In this document: piece after piece, positions 9,221 through 18,069 of the stretch
How positions within the stretch are numbered: position 1 is the first letter of the stretch
Layout of the letters: each line of letters opens with the position of its first letter
From: Catalinimonas alkaloidigena
GTDB taxonomy: Bacteria > Bacteroidota > Bacteroidia > Cytophagales > Flexibacteraceae
Assembly: GCF_900100765.1 (NCBI RefSeq)
Contig: NZ_FNFO01000005.1
Span: forward strand, 310,001-374,000
Length of the DNA stretch: 64,000 bases
Direction: 5' to 3'
The notes under the pieces: model-generated
Databases searched by the model: none
Told to the model about the DNA's origin: nothing
What the model saw: only the letters and a program-made list of their open reading frames with translations
Position numbers and translations under genes: made by a program

Positions 9221-11629
9221 TCAGAATCGGGCGACTAGCCGAAGATTCAGGTAGCGGGCCGATAGCGTGTTGGGAACGGCATACTGGCGGTTGTCCAGGT
9301 CCCGTACCCACTGGTAGGAGATCACGTTTTGTGCTCCGATGGCGTTGAGTAACTCCAGGCCTATCCAAATGGATTCCATATAGTTGGATAGGGTGGTGGC
9401 TTCATCAAAGATAAAGATTTTCGAGAAACCAATATCAACCCGGCGGTACAAAGGCGTCCGCTGAATCAGGTTCCGGTAGCGCGGGTCGCCCGGCGGACGG
9501 TAGGGCAACCCCGACCCGAACACCAGATTCAGAAACATCCGTACGGTGGGGTTGTTGGGCAGGTGATCGCGGAACATAATGGCCGCCGTTACGCGCTGAT
9601 CGGTAGGGCGACGCAGGTAACCCAACGTATCGTCCAGGATGTTTTCTTTCGTGGAAAGGAGGCTCAGCGTGAACCACGATTCCGCGCCGCGCACGAACTC
9701 GCCGCTCACCCGAAAATCGGCACCGGCGGCGTAGGCCACCGCGTTGTTTTCGGCGAAGTAGCGGATGCGCACGTTATCGACGTCGTAAGGCACCACATTC
9801 CACATGTTCTTGTAGTACACTTCAGACGTAAACTTGAACGGACGCCCCCAGGCCAGGAAGTTGTAATCGCTCCCTACAATGAAGTGGATTGAGCGTTGGG
9901 CCTTCAGGTTCAGGTTCAGTACACCGCTGCTGTCGCGCAGTTCGCGGTAAAAGGGCGGCTGGTGGTACGCCCCTACGGCCAGCTTAAACACAAAGTCACG
10001 TTGCCAGGCCGGCTCGAAGCTGTATTGCACACGGGGGCTGACCAGCAATTCCTGGTTCACACTCCAATAGTTCAGGCGCGCGCCATAGGTCAGCCGACTC
10101 CGCTTTTCGGCACCGAGTTGCATGCTGTGCTGCGCGTACCCCCGCAACCGAAACGAGTTCAGGGTGATGGTGTCGTTCAGGAAACCGTTGATGCCCCGTA
10201 CGTACTCGGCCGAATCTTTAAAGTAATATTCATAGAGCCGGTCGTCGATCATCTCCCGGTCGTAGCCTCCCCCCCATTCCACGGCGTGGCGCTCGTTCGG
10301 AAAGTAGTAATTCCGGCTGGTGGCCTGGAAAATGGTGGCTTGTAAGGCGTTGCGGCTGTACGAGTACGAACCGGCTACGTCGCGTTCGTTCACGTTCTGG
10401 TTGAAGTCGGGATCGGCCGTGTTGGTATTGACTTCGCTCAGGCGGTAGAACCCCTCTATCTCGACGTTTTCGCGTTCCTGCGTCCGGACCACCGCCGCCA
10501 CCATGTCGGAACGGACCTTTTCGCTGAAGCGGTGCGACAGGCGCAAACCCGTCTGGTAGGTATCGTACCCGTACGTTTCCTGCCCGTCGAAAGCGGCCGT
10601 AAGGCGGCGCGCCAGTCGGATGGTGCCGAACGTGGTCTGCTGGCTTTTGGGGTCCAGTTCGTACCGGTTGCGGGCAAACGAGGTCAGTAGCCCCAGCACC
10701 GTCCTGCGGTTCTGTTGGCTTTTGCGCGAGGTCAAATCCCAGGTAAAATACGACTGCACGTCGTAGAACCGGGGGAAGTAATCGCCCTGCACAGCCAGGG
10801 TATTGAACAGATAACGGGCGCTCTTCTGCCGGGCACCGATCACGTAAGTAAAACGCCGTTCGGGCGTGGCGCCCTCTACATGGGCTGTGCTGCTCAGCAG
10901 ACTCAGGCTGGCCGACGCCGCAAATTTGGTCGGCTCCTTGTAGCGAATGTTCAGCACCGACGAAAGCTTGTCGCCGTAGCGTGGCTGCCACCCGCCCGCC
11001 GAAAATTCAACGTCGGTGACCAGATCGGGATTGACGAAGCTCAAGCCTTCCTGCTGCCCGGCCCGCACCAGAAACGGACGGTACACTTGAATGTCGTTGA
11101 CGTAGACTAAGTTTTCGTCGAAGTTCCCGCCACGCACCGAATACTCGGCCGAGAGCTCGTTGTTGCTGATCACGCCGGGCAGCGTGGCCAGAATCTTCGT
11201 AAAGTCACCAAAAGCCGAGGGCAGTTCTTTGGCAGTCCGCGGATTGATTTTGGTAACGCTGACCTCGTCTCGCTTTTCTTCGTACTGCGTGCCGGCAATT
11301 TCTACCGCTTTCAGGTACTGCGGATCTTCCTCCAGCACGACGTCCAACGTCAGCAATTCTTCGGCTCGGGGCCGTATCAGAAACGTCTGGCGCTTGTACC
11401 CGACGTGTGCGAAAATCAGCGTCACTTCCCGGCCGGCTGCCACGCGCAGTTCAAACTCGCCGCGCGCGTTGGTAACCGTGCCGCGGCTGGTGCCTTCCAC
11501 CCCAATACTGGCCAGTTCCAGCGGCTCCGCTTGCTTGTCGGTCACTTTGCCACGCACCAGTGCCGTTTGTGCCCAGGTGGTGGTATAAAAAAACAGGAAA
11601 AACAGAAGAAGAGTGTAGCCGTTTCGCAT
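9221..11629 (-). CDS. TonB-dependent outer membrane receptor with CarboxypepD_reg domain
   Basis: 802 residues from the ATG at 11629; a GTG three codons upstream is an alternative. A Sec signal (YTLLLFFLFFYTTTWAQ) is followed by a carboxypeptidase-regulatory-like beta-sandwich (about 25-110, ALVRGKVTDKQAEPLELASIG), a plug domain (about 115-230, with LPSAFGDFTKILATLPGV and YSVRGGNFDENLVYVNDI) and a 22-stranded-type barrel ending in a C-terminal Phe (LRLVARF). Imports an unknown ligand across the outer membrane with TonB energy. No SusD partner follows, so it is not a typical polysaccharide-utilisation SusC. It starts about 20 bases after rpe and is probably co-transcribed with it. Confidence 0.92.
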   Translation of the reverse strand: MRNGYTLLLFFLFFYTTTWAQTALVRGKVTDKQAEPLELASIGVEGTSRGTVTNARGEFELRVAAGREVTLIFAHVGYKRQTFLIRPRAEELLTLDVVLEEDPQYLKAVEIAGTQYEEKRDEVSVTKINPRTAKELPSAFGDFTKILATLPGVISNNELSAEYSVRGGNFDENLVYVNDIQVYRPFLVRAGQQEGLSFVNPDLVTDVEFSAGGWQPRYGDKLSSVLNIRYKEPTKFAASASLSLLSSTAHVEGATPERRFTYVIGARQKSARYLFNTLAVQGDYFPRFYDVQSYFTWDLTSRKSQQNRRTVLGLLTSFARNRYELDPKSQQTTFGTIRLARRLTAAFDGQETYGYDTYQTGLRLSHRFSEKVRSDMVAAVVRTQERENVEIEGFYRLSEVNTNTADPDFNQNVNERDVAGSYSYSRNALQATIFQATSRNYYFPNERHAVEWGGGYDREMIDDRLYEYYFKDSAEYVRGINGFLNDTITLNSFRLRGYAQHSMQLGAEKRSRLTYGARLNYWSVNQELLVSPRVQYSFEPAWQRDFVFKLAVGAYHQPPFYRELRDSSGVLNLNLKAQRSIHFIVGSDYNFLAWGRPFKFTSEVYYKNMWNVVPYDVDNVRIRYFAENNAVAYAAGADFRVSGEFVRGAESWFTLSLLSTKENILDDTLGYLRRPTDQRVTAAIMFRDHLPNNPTVRMFLNLVFGSGLPYRPPGDPRYRNLIQRTPLYRRVDIGFSKIFIFDEATTLSNYMESIWIGLELLNAIGAQNVISYQWVRDLDNRQYAVPNTLSARYLNLRLVARF

Positions 11630-11648
11630 TCCTTTCACAACGCTGCCC

Positions 11649-12326
11649 CTACACTTGTTTGGTATGTGCCTTCCGGCCGGCCTGCTTCAAGGTAGCAATG
11701 GTGGCCTGCGGATCGTGGGCCTTAAACACCACGCTGCCCGCCACGAGCACATCCACCCCCACCTCCACCAGACGCGAGGCGTTGTCGGGCGAAACGCCAC
11801 CGTCGACCTCGATCACCGCCCGGCTCCCGACGCGCTGAATCAACTCGCGCAGCCGCGCAATTTTTCGATAAGAGGCGTCGATGAACGCCTGCCCCCCGAA
11901 ACCCGGATTGACCGACATCACCAGCACCAGATCCAGGTCGGGCAGAATCCACTCCAGGCCGTCGACCGGCGTGTGGGGGTTGAGCGCGACACCCGCCCGG
12001 CATCCCAGTTCATGAATCGTCTGCACCGTGCGGTGCAGGTGCGGACAGGCTTCCCAGTGTACCGTCAGCGAATCGGCACCCGCTTCTTTAAAATCCTGGA
12101 GGTAACGATCGGGCTCTACGATCATCAGGTGAACGTCGAGCGGCTTGCGGGCGTGTTTTTTGATGGCCTTCACCACGGGCATGCCGAACGAAATGTTGGG
12201 CACAAACCGACCGTCCATCACGTCGACGTGAATCCAGTCCGCTTCGCTTGCGTTCAGCATTTCTATTTCGCGCTGAAGGTTGGCAAAATCAGACGCCAGT
12301 ACAGAGGGAGCAACCAGAGGGTTCAT
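11649..12326 (-). CDS. rpe: Ribulose-phosphate 3-epimerase
   Basis: 225 residues, full length for the family. A TIM barrel that interconverts D-ribulose 5-phosphate and D-xylulose 5-phosphate in the pentose phosphate pathway. Diagnostic motifs are APSVLASDFANL, HVDVMDGRFVPNISFG with the metal-binding His and Asp, DVHLMIVEP, ALNPHTP, VLVMSVNPGFGGQ and EVDGGVSPDNA, covering both catalytic Asp residues and the phosphate-binding end. First gene of a two-gene unit with the TonB receptor. Confidence 0.97.
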   Translation of the reverse strand: MNPLVAPSVLASDFANLQREIEMLNASEADWIHVDVMDGRFVPNISFGMPVVKAIKKHARKPLDVHLMIVEPDRYLQDFKEAGADSLTVHWEACPHLHRTVQTIHELGCRAGVALNPHTPVDGLEWILPDLDLVLVMSVNPGFGGQAFIDASYRKIARLRELIQRVGSRAVIEVDGGVSPDNASRLVEVGVDVLVAGSVVFKAHDPQATIATLKQAGRKAHTKQV

Positions 12327-12331
12327 GGCGG

Positions 12332-12339
12332 CAAAGATA
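12332..12339 (-). promoter_or_regulatory. -7 promoter box of rpe
   Basis: Minus-strand TATCTTTG matches TAnnTTTG and ends five bases before the rpe ATG, so the transcript would have almost no leader. No clear TTG is present at the -33 position. Confidence 0.35.
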
Positions 12340-12585
12340 CGAGGTTGCGTGGTTATCGGCCCATGCGTGGTAAGTTTCTCAGCAAGACCGCCTTATGGCC
12401 ACTGTCGCAAGCGAAAAGACTGCCGTTTTACCACGCCGCCCGGCACAAAGCGGGCATAATTTCGGGGAATCTGAAAAAATCCGTACCTCTTTCCCAATCC
12501 CTGCGTAGTTATAGTATTAGACTCCGGGGCACGCAGCTGCGTTGTGTCCTGGCTCACTGTGGTTACACCTTTTAATATCGATAAT

Positions 12586-12933
12586 ATGAGCGAAGAAACT
12601 TCTTTCGGGGAGATTACCCTTCAGGACACCATCATCGCCCTGCAAGGCGGCATTGAGCGCGTAGACAAGGAAAAAGGCGTGGTGACGATCGATCACTGGA
12701 TTACTCAACTGATGGAAACCGGCCAACCGAAGTTCACAAGCATTGCAGAAGACCTGCGTGAACTGAAAGACAGTCTGAACGAAGAGGTGGTGAGCCGGCA
12801 AACCATCAGCGATAAACTGATTTCGATTGGCCAGAAAACCGCCAGCCTCACGGCCGAAGTCGACAGCGAATACAAGATTTCGATGGCCGCGCTGGGCAAC
12901 ATTCTGACCAAAGCGGGCAACTCCATCCGGTAA
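12586..12933 (+). CDS. Conserved small protein, unknown function
   Basis: 115 residues from the ATG at 12586. No signal peptide, no membrane segment and no motif I recognise. The sequence is predicted mostly helical, acidic in the middle (FTSIAEDLRELKDSLNEEVVSRQ), with heptad-like spacing of Leu/Ile/Val compatible with a helical bundle or short coiled coil. It stands alone and is followed at once by a good intrinsic terminator, which supports it as an expressed monocistronic gene. Confidence 0.7.
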   Translation: MSEETSFGEITLQDTIIALQGGIERVDKEKGVVTIDHWITQLMETGQPKFTSIAEDLRELKDSLNEEVVSRQTISDKLISIGQKTASLTAEVDSEYKISMAALGNILTKAGNSIR

Positions 12934-12960
12934 GTTACTCCCCACCGGCTTTACAGCATA

Positions 12961-12986
12961 AGAACCCCTCGGTGGGTTCTTTTTTT
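12961..12986 (+). terminator. Rho-independent terminator
   Basis: Perfect 7-bp stem AGAACCC/GGGTTCT (12961-12967 and 12974-12980) with a 6-base loop followed by TTTTTT, placed 28 bases after the stop of the small conserved gene. Confidence 0.85.
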
Positions 12987-13189
12987 ATGCCCTGTGCCCA
13001 CGCAGGGTCACTTCCTACCTTGCTGATCCATCGCCTTTGGCCCTCCCAACTGCCCCTTGGTTTTCTGGAACGGCGAAAAACTTTCTTCCCTCAGGCTTCC
13101 CTCGCCGCTGTTTGCGCGTGAGTAAGGCATTAGTCATCCACACGAACGCGATGACGCTGTGAGGTTTTCCTCTCCCAACTGCCTTACCT

Positions 13190-13555
13190 ATGACCAGAGC
13201 CTTTGCCACGATCGCCCTGAGCGTGATCCTCCTGTCGGGATGCCGTTACGACAACGAAGAAGATCTTTTTCCGGCCCCCGTTGCGCCCGATTCGACCGAA
13301 ATCTCTTTTGCACAAACCATCCAACCGCTACTCACGGCCCACTGCACCGGCTGCCACGGTACCGATACGCCCTCGGCCGGGATCAGTCTGGTCGGGCACA
13401 GCAACGTAAAAAAATGGGCCGATACGGGTCAGTTGCTAGGTGCCATTGCACACCAGACGGGTTTCTCGCCCATGCCCAAAGGAGGGAGTAAACTGCCCGC
13501 CGCTGACATCGAGCGAGTCCGCCGCTGGATTGAACAGGGAACTCCCAATAACTGA
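13190..13555 (+). CDS. Mono-haem c-type cytochrome lipoprotein
   Basis: 121 residues. Lipoprotein signal with lipid Cys18 (ILLSGC). One haem-attachment motif CTGCH at 52-56, and a likely distal Met ligand in SPMPKGG (Met95), followed by a C-terminal helix (ADIERVRRWIEQGTPNN) typical of planctomycete/Bacteroidota cytochrome c domains. Anchored in a membrane and facing the periplasm; would transfer single electrons. First of a four-gene plus-strand cluster with spacing of 8 bases to the next gene, so it most likely works with the DUF5777 barrel and YceI protein downstream. Confidence 0.88.
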   Translation: MTRAFATIALSVILLSGCRYDNEEDLFPAPVAPDSTEISFAQTIQPLLTAHCTGCHGTDTPSAGISLVGHSNVKKWADTGQLLGAIAHQTGFSPMPKGGSKLPAADIERVRRWIEQGTPNN

Positions 13556-13563
13556 TCTGCACG

Positions 13564-14475
13564 ATGCGCTACCTCTCTCCGATGTTGCTTTTGCTGGTGG
13601 GGCTCACCACGACGCTGGCCACCCTGCACGCGCAGGACGACCTGCTGTCGGCCCTGAACGACACCACGCCCCCCCCGCGGGAGTACACGCTGGCGACCTT
13701 TAAGTCGACGCGGATCATCAGCGGCCACTCCATCGAAACCGTGTCGGCCCGCCACCTCGACTTTCGGATCTCGCACCGCTTTGGCCCGTTGAACGGCGGC
13801 GCCTACAACTTTTTCGGGCTGGACCAGGCCACCATCCGGTTGGGGCTGGAATACGGTATTTCGCCGCGGCTGATGCTGGGCATCGGGCGTAGTTCGACCG
13901 AAAAGACCTTCGACGGCTTTGTGAAATACAAACTTCTGCGACAGACGTTCAGCAACGAGACGCCGCTCAGCGTGACCGTGCTGGGTGCCACCACACTCAA
14001 TTCTTCGCTGGGACGAGCGCAAACGGAGCGGGACTATCGGTTCGACCACCGCCTCACCCACGTGGCGCAACTGCTCCTGGCCCGGAAATTCAGCGAACAG
14101 CTTTCGGTACAGCTCATGCCTACGTACCTGCACCGCAATCTGGTTGAACTGGCTACCGACGCCAATGACGTGTGGGCGCTGGGCATCGGGGGGCGTATGA
14201 AGGTCACCCGCCGCATGGCCCTCACCGGCGAATATTATTACGTATTGCCCGGCTCCACCCGCGCGCCCTACCAGAACGCCCTGGCGCTCGGCATTGACAT
14301 CGAGACGGGTGGGCACGTGTTTCAACTCCATTTTACCAACTCGCTGGGCATGGTCGAGCCGCTTTTCATCGCCCGCACGACCGACCGATGGGCCGACGGC
14401 GGCATCCGCTTCGGGTTCAACATCTCGCGCACCTTTAACCTCGGACCGCGCCAGACGCGCGCCGGAGGCTGGTAA
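13564..14475 (+). CDS. DUF5777-type outer membrane beta-barrel protein
   Basis: 303 residues with a Sec signal (MLLLLVGLTTTLATLHAQ). The mature protein alternates polar and hydrophobic residues through many short strands, as in an outer membrane barrel. Segments such as STRIISGHSIET, HLDFRISHRFGPLNGGAYNFFGLDQATIRLGLEYGIS and GIGRSSTEKTFDGFVKYKLLRQ are what I associate with the DUF5777 barrel family, which frequently lies beside cytochrome c and YceI genes in Cytophagales. Function unknown; in this context it may support electron or metabolite exchange across the outer membrane. Eight bases after the cytochrome gene and 25 before the YceI gene. Confidence 0.8.
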   Translation: MRYLSPMLLLLVGLTTTLATLHAQDDLLSALNDTTPPPREYTLATFKSTRIISGHSIETVSARHLDFRISHRFGPLNGGAYNFFGLDQATIRLGLEYGISPRLMLGIGRSSTEKTFDGFVKYKLLRQTFSNETPLSVTVLGATTLNSSLGRAQTERDYRFDHRLTHVAQLLLARKFSEQLSVQLMPTYLHRNLVELATDANDVWALGIGGRMKVTRRMALTGEYYYVLPGSTRAPYQNALALGIDIETGGHVFQLHFTNSLGMVEPLFIARTTDRWADGGIRFGFNISRTFNLGPRQTRAGGW

Positions 14476-14500
14476 CTCTTTTCCATCAGACCCTATTGCC

Positions 14501-15055
14501 ATGCACACGTTCCTTTCCTTTCTGCTGCTGTTCAGCCTTGTGGTGACGCCCCCCCAAGAGGGCCTTTGGCTCAGCCAGTCCGGCGAAATCTCTTTCTTCT
14601 CCAGCGCGCCCCTCGAAGACATCGAGGCGGTGAACAAAAGTGCCCGCTCGGCCCTCAATTTCGAAACGGGCGAAGTGGCCGTCAAACTGCGCATCCGCGG
14701 GTTCGACTTTCCGAACAACCTGATGGAAGAGCACTTCAACGAAAACTACCTGGAGAGTGCGAAGTACCCCGAGGCCACCTTCGCAGGCAAGTTGCAGGAG
14801 ACCATCGATCCTGCGCAACCCGGCACCTATCCTGTATCGGCCCGCGGTACGCTGACCATTCACGGTGTAGCGCAGAACCGTACCCTAACCGGCCACCTGA
14901 CCATAACGCCCCGGCAGATCACGCTGGAAACCGATTTCGAGGTGGTGCTGGTCGATCATAAAATCGAACGCCCTTCGCTGATGCTGATGAAAATCGCCGA
15001 GAAGGTAGATGTGAAAGCACGCTTTACGTACCAGCCTTCCGGCAATGCCCAATAA
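14501..15055 (+). CDS. YceI-family periplasmic protein
   Basis: 184 residues from the ATG at 14501, giving a signal MHTFLSFLLLFSLVVTP. The lipocalin-like YceI fold is recognisable from ISFFSSAPLEDIEAVNK, FETGEVAVKLRIRGFDFPNNLMEEHFNENYLES.. YPEATF, then GTLTIHGVAQNRTLTG. YceI proteins bind polyisoprenoids or ubiquinone-like lipids in the periplasm, but the physiological role is unsettled. Being third in a cluster with two c-type haem proteins suggests a link with quinone or electron chemistry, an inference from position only. Confidence 0.9.
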   Translation: MHTFLSFLLLFSLVVTPPQEGLWLSQSGEISFFSSAPLEDIEAVNKSARSALNFETGEVAVKLRIRGFDFPNNLMEEHFNENYLESAKYPEATFAGKLQETIDPAQPGTYPVSARGTLTIHGVAQNRTLTGHLTITPRQITLETDFEVVLVDHKIERPSLMLMKIAEKVDVKARFTYQPSGNAQ

Positions 15056-15091
15056 TTCTTTCCGCTTTACCCTTAATCCTGATCAACTCCC

Positions 15092-15925
15092 ATGAAAAAA
15101 ATCGTTACCTCTCTCCTGTTGGCGGGCGTCGTCCTGGTTCTGGTGCAGCCCCTGGCCCTCACGTTTTCGGGGGGTCCGCCGAACGGACGCACCAACGCCC
15201 CGGGCGAGCCGACTTGCACCGGATGCCACCAGGGCTTCGACCTTAATTCGGGCAGTGCGCTGTTCAGTGTTTCGCTGCCGAACGATTGCACGTCGTACAT
15301 GCCCGACTCGACGTATCTGATGACCGTTACGTTTGCAAACAGCGATGCCTCGGTGCACGGCTTTGAATGGGTTGCGCTCGATGCCGACGACGCCAACGTC
15401 GGCACCATCACGATCACCGATCAGGATAAAACACAGTCGAGCACGGAGAGCGACCGCACGTACGTGAAGCATACGCTGGCGGGTACGGCCGATACCACCT
15501 GGACGTTCGAGTGGACCGCCCCCGCTTCCGGCACCGGGCCGGTCACGTTCTACGCCGCCGGGAACGAAGCAAACGGCAACGGTTCCAACACTGGCGACCG
15601 CATCTACACGACCGCCTTCATCGCACGCGAAGCCGTGGCCTCGTCGAGTGCCGAAGCGCTGGCGTTTACGTCGGCCGTCCGCGTGTTTCCCAATCCTGCT
15701 TCCGAAGTACTCTCCACCTCGTTTCACCTCCCGACCTCCGCCCCGGTAACGCTGCACGTTCTGTCACTGACGGGTCAGCAGGTCGCTTCGTTTCCACAAG
15801 GGCTGCTGACGGAAGGCAACCATACACTCCGCTTGCGGCTCGACCGGGCCTACCCCGCCGGCGCGTACCTGTTGCAGGTAGAAGCCGGACGCTTTTCGGC
15901 GACACGTCGTTTGGTTTTATTATAA
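15092..15925 (+). CDS. Secreted haem-binding choice-of-anchor V/Reeler-like protein with T9SS tail
   Basis: 277 residues. A Sec signal (SLLLAGVVLVLVQPLAL) is followed by a short Gly-rich start (SGGPPNGRTNAPGEPTCTGCH) carrying one CxxCH haem site at 42-46, then a beta-sandwich resembling Reeler/choice-of-anchor V domains (about 50-195). Residues 209-277 form a type A T9SS C-terminal domain: VRVFPNPASEVLS, LTGQQV, LDRAYPAGAYLLQVEAG and RRLVLL. The protein should therefore cross the outer membrane by type IX secretion and end up on the surface or outside, an unusual place for a c-type haem. Last gene of the cluster, followed by a strong hairpin. Confidence 0.87.
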   Translation: MKKIVTSLLLAGVVLVLVQPLALTFSGGPPNGRTNAPGEPTCTGCHQGFDLNSGSALFSVSLPNDCTSYMPDSTYLMTVTFANSDASVHGFEWVALDADDANVGTITITDQDKTQSSTESDRTYVKHTLAGTADTTWTFEWTAPASGTGPVTFYAAGNEANGNGSNTGDRIYTTAFIAREAVASSSAEALAFTSAVRVFPNPASEVLSTSFHLPTSAPVTLHVLSLTGQQVASFPQGLLTEGNHTLRLRLDRAYPAGAYLLQVEAGRFSATRRLVLL

Positions 15926-15930
15926 AAGTA

Positions 15931-15960
15931 AGCGGGTGGCTCATTGCTGGGCCACCCGCT
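15931..15960. terminator. Bidirectional hairpin terminator
   Basis: Perfect 10-bp inverted repeat AGCGGGTGGC/GCCACCCGCT (15931-15940, 15951-15960) between two convergent genes. T-runs are short on both sides (TTTAT to the right, TACTTTTAT to the left), so it may serve both transcripts. Confidence 0.7.
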
Positions 15961-15988
15961 TTATGTTAGTAGATGAAGATGATGCGTG

Positions 15989-16462
15989 TTAAGAGGCCAT
16001 GGCTGGACGGCGACGTACCAGATCGAAGCTGATGCCGAAACCGATCAACAGCAGGCTCACCAACGGAGAAGAGTACAACAGGTCGTCGCTGTTGATGGGT
16101 GCGCCCTCGACGTAGGCCGAAAACTCCGTGATCATAAAGAACAACACGGGGGTCAGCAGAAAGAAGTGGGCCATGCCGACGAGCAGAAACCACGAGTTGC
16201 TAGGCTTGGTGGCGGCAGTCCGGTACGACCGAATCAACCACACCAGCATCAGGCTGACGGACAACGCGCCGAATACGCCCAACAGCAACGGCGTGCTGGA
16301 GACCAACGGCAACTGCACCCACTGGCTGATCATCAGGTTCACCCCGTGAAACGTGAGGAGCGATGCCACCTGCACAATGGGGAATAGAATCATCAGCAGC
16401 GTGAAGCCGGCTAGACGAAGTCCTTGAACGGTACCATAATGCGTTAGCTTAAAAGTTTCCAT
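15989..16462 (-). CDS. Multi-pass membrane protein, unknown function
   Basis: 157 residues with four predicted membrane helices (about 15-40, 50-75, 88-112, 125-148). The loops contain SYRTAATKPSNS and SAYVEGAPINSDDLLYSS, and the end is basic (DLVRRRPAMAS). I do not recognise a family. It is a single gene facing the redox cluster across a shared terminator, and the wide gap upstream makes it monocistronic. Confidence 0.65.
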   Translation of the reverse strand: METFKLTHYGTVQGLRLAGFTLLMILFPIVQVASLLTFHGVNLMISQWVQLPLVSSTPLLLGVFGALSVSLMLVWLIRSYRTAATKPSNSWFLLVGMAHFFLLTPVLFFMITEFSAYVEGAPINSDDLLYSSPLVSLLLIGFGISFDLVRRRPAMAS

Positions 16463-16868
16463 AGCGATTCTCTACTCGTGGTGGTACATGGCTTAACATC
16501 AATTTCTGAATTAAAAGTAAATGGTTTTTATCCCCATAACTTGAGTTAATGCCTGTTTACACCACGTCGTAGTGATTTCTGCGGCATCCCTGCCCCGGCA
16601 CGCACGAAATCAGAACGGCTTTTGAGTAGAACGTGTGGCTTCTCTAAATATGACAGACCATTCCTAAAAAGATGCAACTCAGTACCAAGCAGCTATACGC
16701 TCGATGCATAGTCTAGTAGACACCGTGGGAACAGGAAGTACAGGCTCTGCCGAAAAAATGCCGTATTCCCGCTACAATCAGTCCTAATCTTACATTCTCC
16801 TTCCTGCGACAGGCTCTTTCAAGCGTTTGAACAACAGGGTTATATCCAGCTAGTTACCCTGAAAACAC
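16463..16868. other. Intergenic region, no gene seen
   Basis: About 400 bases with no ORF of convincing length or composition and no recognisable RNA gene. It is more AT-rich than the coding neighbours and presumably carries the promoter of the minus-strand membrane protein gene at its left end. Confidence 0.5.
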
Positions 16869-16899
16869 AAAATCCCGATCGCGTTGCGACCGGGATTTT
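16869..16899. terminator. Hairpin terminator, probably for the sterol desaturase gene
   Basis: Stem AAAATCCCG/CGGGATTTT (16869-16877, 16891-16899) with a further TCGC/GCGA pairing inside the loop. Both strands continue with T-rich sequence. It lies just past the stop of the minus-strand gene at 16923. Confidence 0.65.
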
Positions 16900-16922
16900 T
16901 TATGGATCGTAGTCTTTATCGG

Positions 16923-17891
16923 TTATGCGCTGCGGGGGAGCGACATCATCTCGTTGCCTTCTTTTTCTTCGACCAACTCGCCTAGCTCTTCATCGGTAGT
17001 TGCTACCACCGAGGTATTAGCAACCGCCTGAAAATCGGCTTTGTTGTACTTGCCGGGGCCGGACCAGAGAACCGCATACGCTTCTTTCAGCGAACGTGCG
17101 CCCTTCAGATCCCGGAAAATATCGGACCACTCGTGGAAGACCAGATAGACCGGATTGTAGGAATTTACCGGCGTGGTAATACCGTAAGTGGGCTGCTCCT
17201 CTTCCGGCTGGAACGTACCGAACAGCCGGTCCCAAATGATGAACGAGGCCCCGTAGTTTTTATCCAGGTACTTGGGGTCGGAGCCGTGGTGCACGCGGTG
17301 GTGCGAAGGCGTCACGAAGAAGTACTCGATCGGCGCAGGCAGTTTGCCGATCAGCTCCGTATGAATCCAGAACTGATACAGGACGGCAATCTGGTAGCAG
17401 ATGAAGAACACAACCGGATCGAACGCAATCAAGGCGACGGGAATGAAGAACACGACTTTGATGTGCTGCGTCCACGACAGGCGGAACGACACGGAGAAGT
17501 TGTACTGCTCCGACGAGTGGTGCGTAACGTGCGTGGCCCACAGAATGCGCCGTTCGTGCGCTACCCGGTGTGCCCAGTACTGGAAGAAGTCGAAGACTAC
17601 GTAGCACAAGACAAAAGACCACCACGTGGGGGGCACCGTCCAGGGCACCAGGTTGTAAAAGAATAGAATGATCGCTAACAGACCGGCTTTGACCACCGCA
17701 CTGACCACCAGGTTACCGATCCCGATTCCGGCCGAAGCCAGAAAATCTTTCCCGACGTATAGTTCCCGGTTTTCATATTGACTGATGACAAATTCTAACA
17801 ACACGAGCGCCAACATGAACGGAACCGCATAGTTGATGAGGGGGGGAAGGTCCATCGACATGACCTGTTCCAGGGTGAGTTTCTCTTTCAA
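16923..17891 (-). CDS. Sterol desaturase/fatty acid hydroxylase superfamily membrane protein
   Basis: 322 residues with several membrane helices (about 18-38, 50-80, 88-108, 140-170). The di-iron histidine clusters of the superfamily are present in order: HRVAHE, HVTHHSS and HHRVHHG. Catalyses O2-dependent hydroxylation or desaturation of a lipid in the inner membrane; bacterial relatives act on sterol-like, carotenoid or fatty acyl substrates. The tail after about residue 260 is soluble and acidic (ELGELVEEKEGNEMM). Divergent from the ABC ATPase gene; two AAAAGTGTA direct repeats lie just upstream of the start. The substrate is not predictable. Confidence 0.9.
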   Translation of the reverse strand: MKEKLTLEQVMSMDLPPLINYAVPFMLALVLLEFVISQYENRELYVGKDFLASAGIGIGNLVVSAVVKAGLLAIILFFYNLVPWTVPPTWWSFVLCYVVFDFFQYWAHRVAHERRILWATHVTHHSSEQYNFSVSFRLSWTQHIKVVFFIPVALIAFDPVVFFICYQIAVLYQFWIHTELIGKLPAPIEYFFVTPSHHRVHHGSDPKYLDKNYGASFIIWDRLFGTFQPEEEQPTYGITTPVNSYNPVYLVFHEWSDIFRDLKGARSLKEAYAVLWSGPGKYNKADFQAVANTSVVATTDEELGELVEEKEGNEMMSLPRSA

Positions 17892-18069
17892 AAGTGTATC
17901 TGTTTAAAAGTGTAGCTACTTTGTTTCCGTTGTTGCTAAGTTAAAAAGCGATGGCTGGGAATCCCAAATCATAGGGCTTATTTTCAGTAGGATAGGCCAA
18001 TGAATCGACAGATGCGCGGTTTAGCCCTACTCTTTTGGTAGAGTCCGCGCCCGCCGTTACCTTGTCTTC

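Noticed and set aside
16800-16915. Possible small peptide or small RNA before the terminator at 16869-16899
   Set aside because: An open frame exists but lacks a start codon; the hairpin is explained as the terminator of the desaturase gene.
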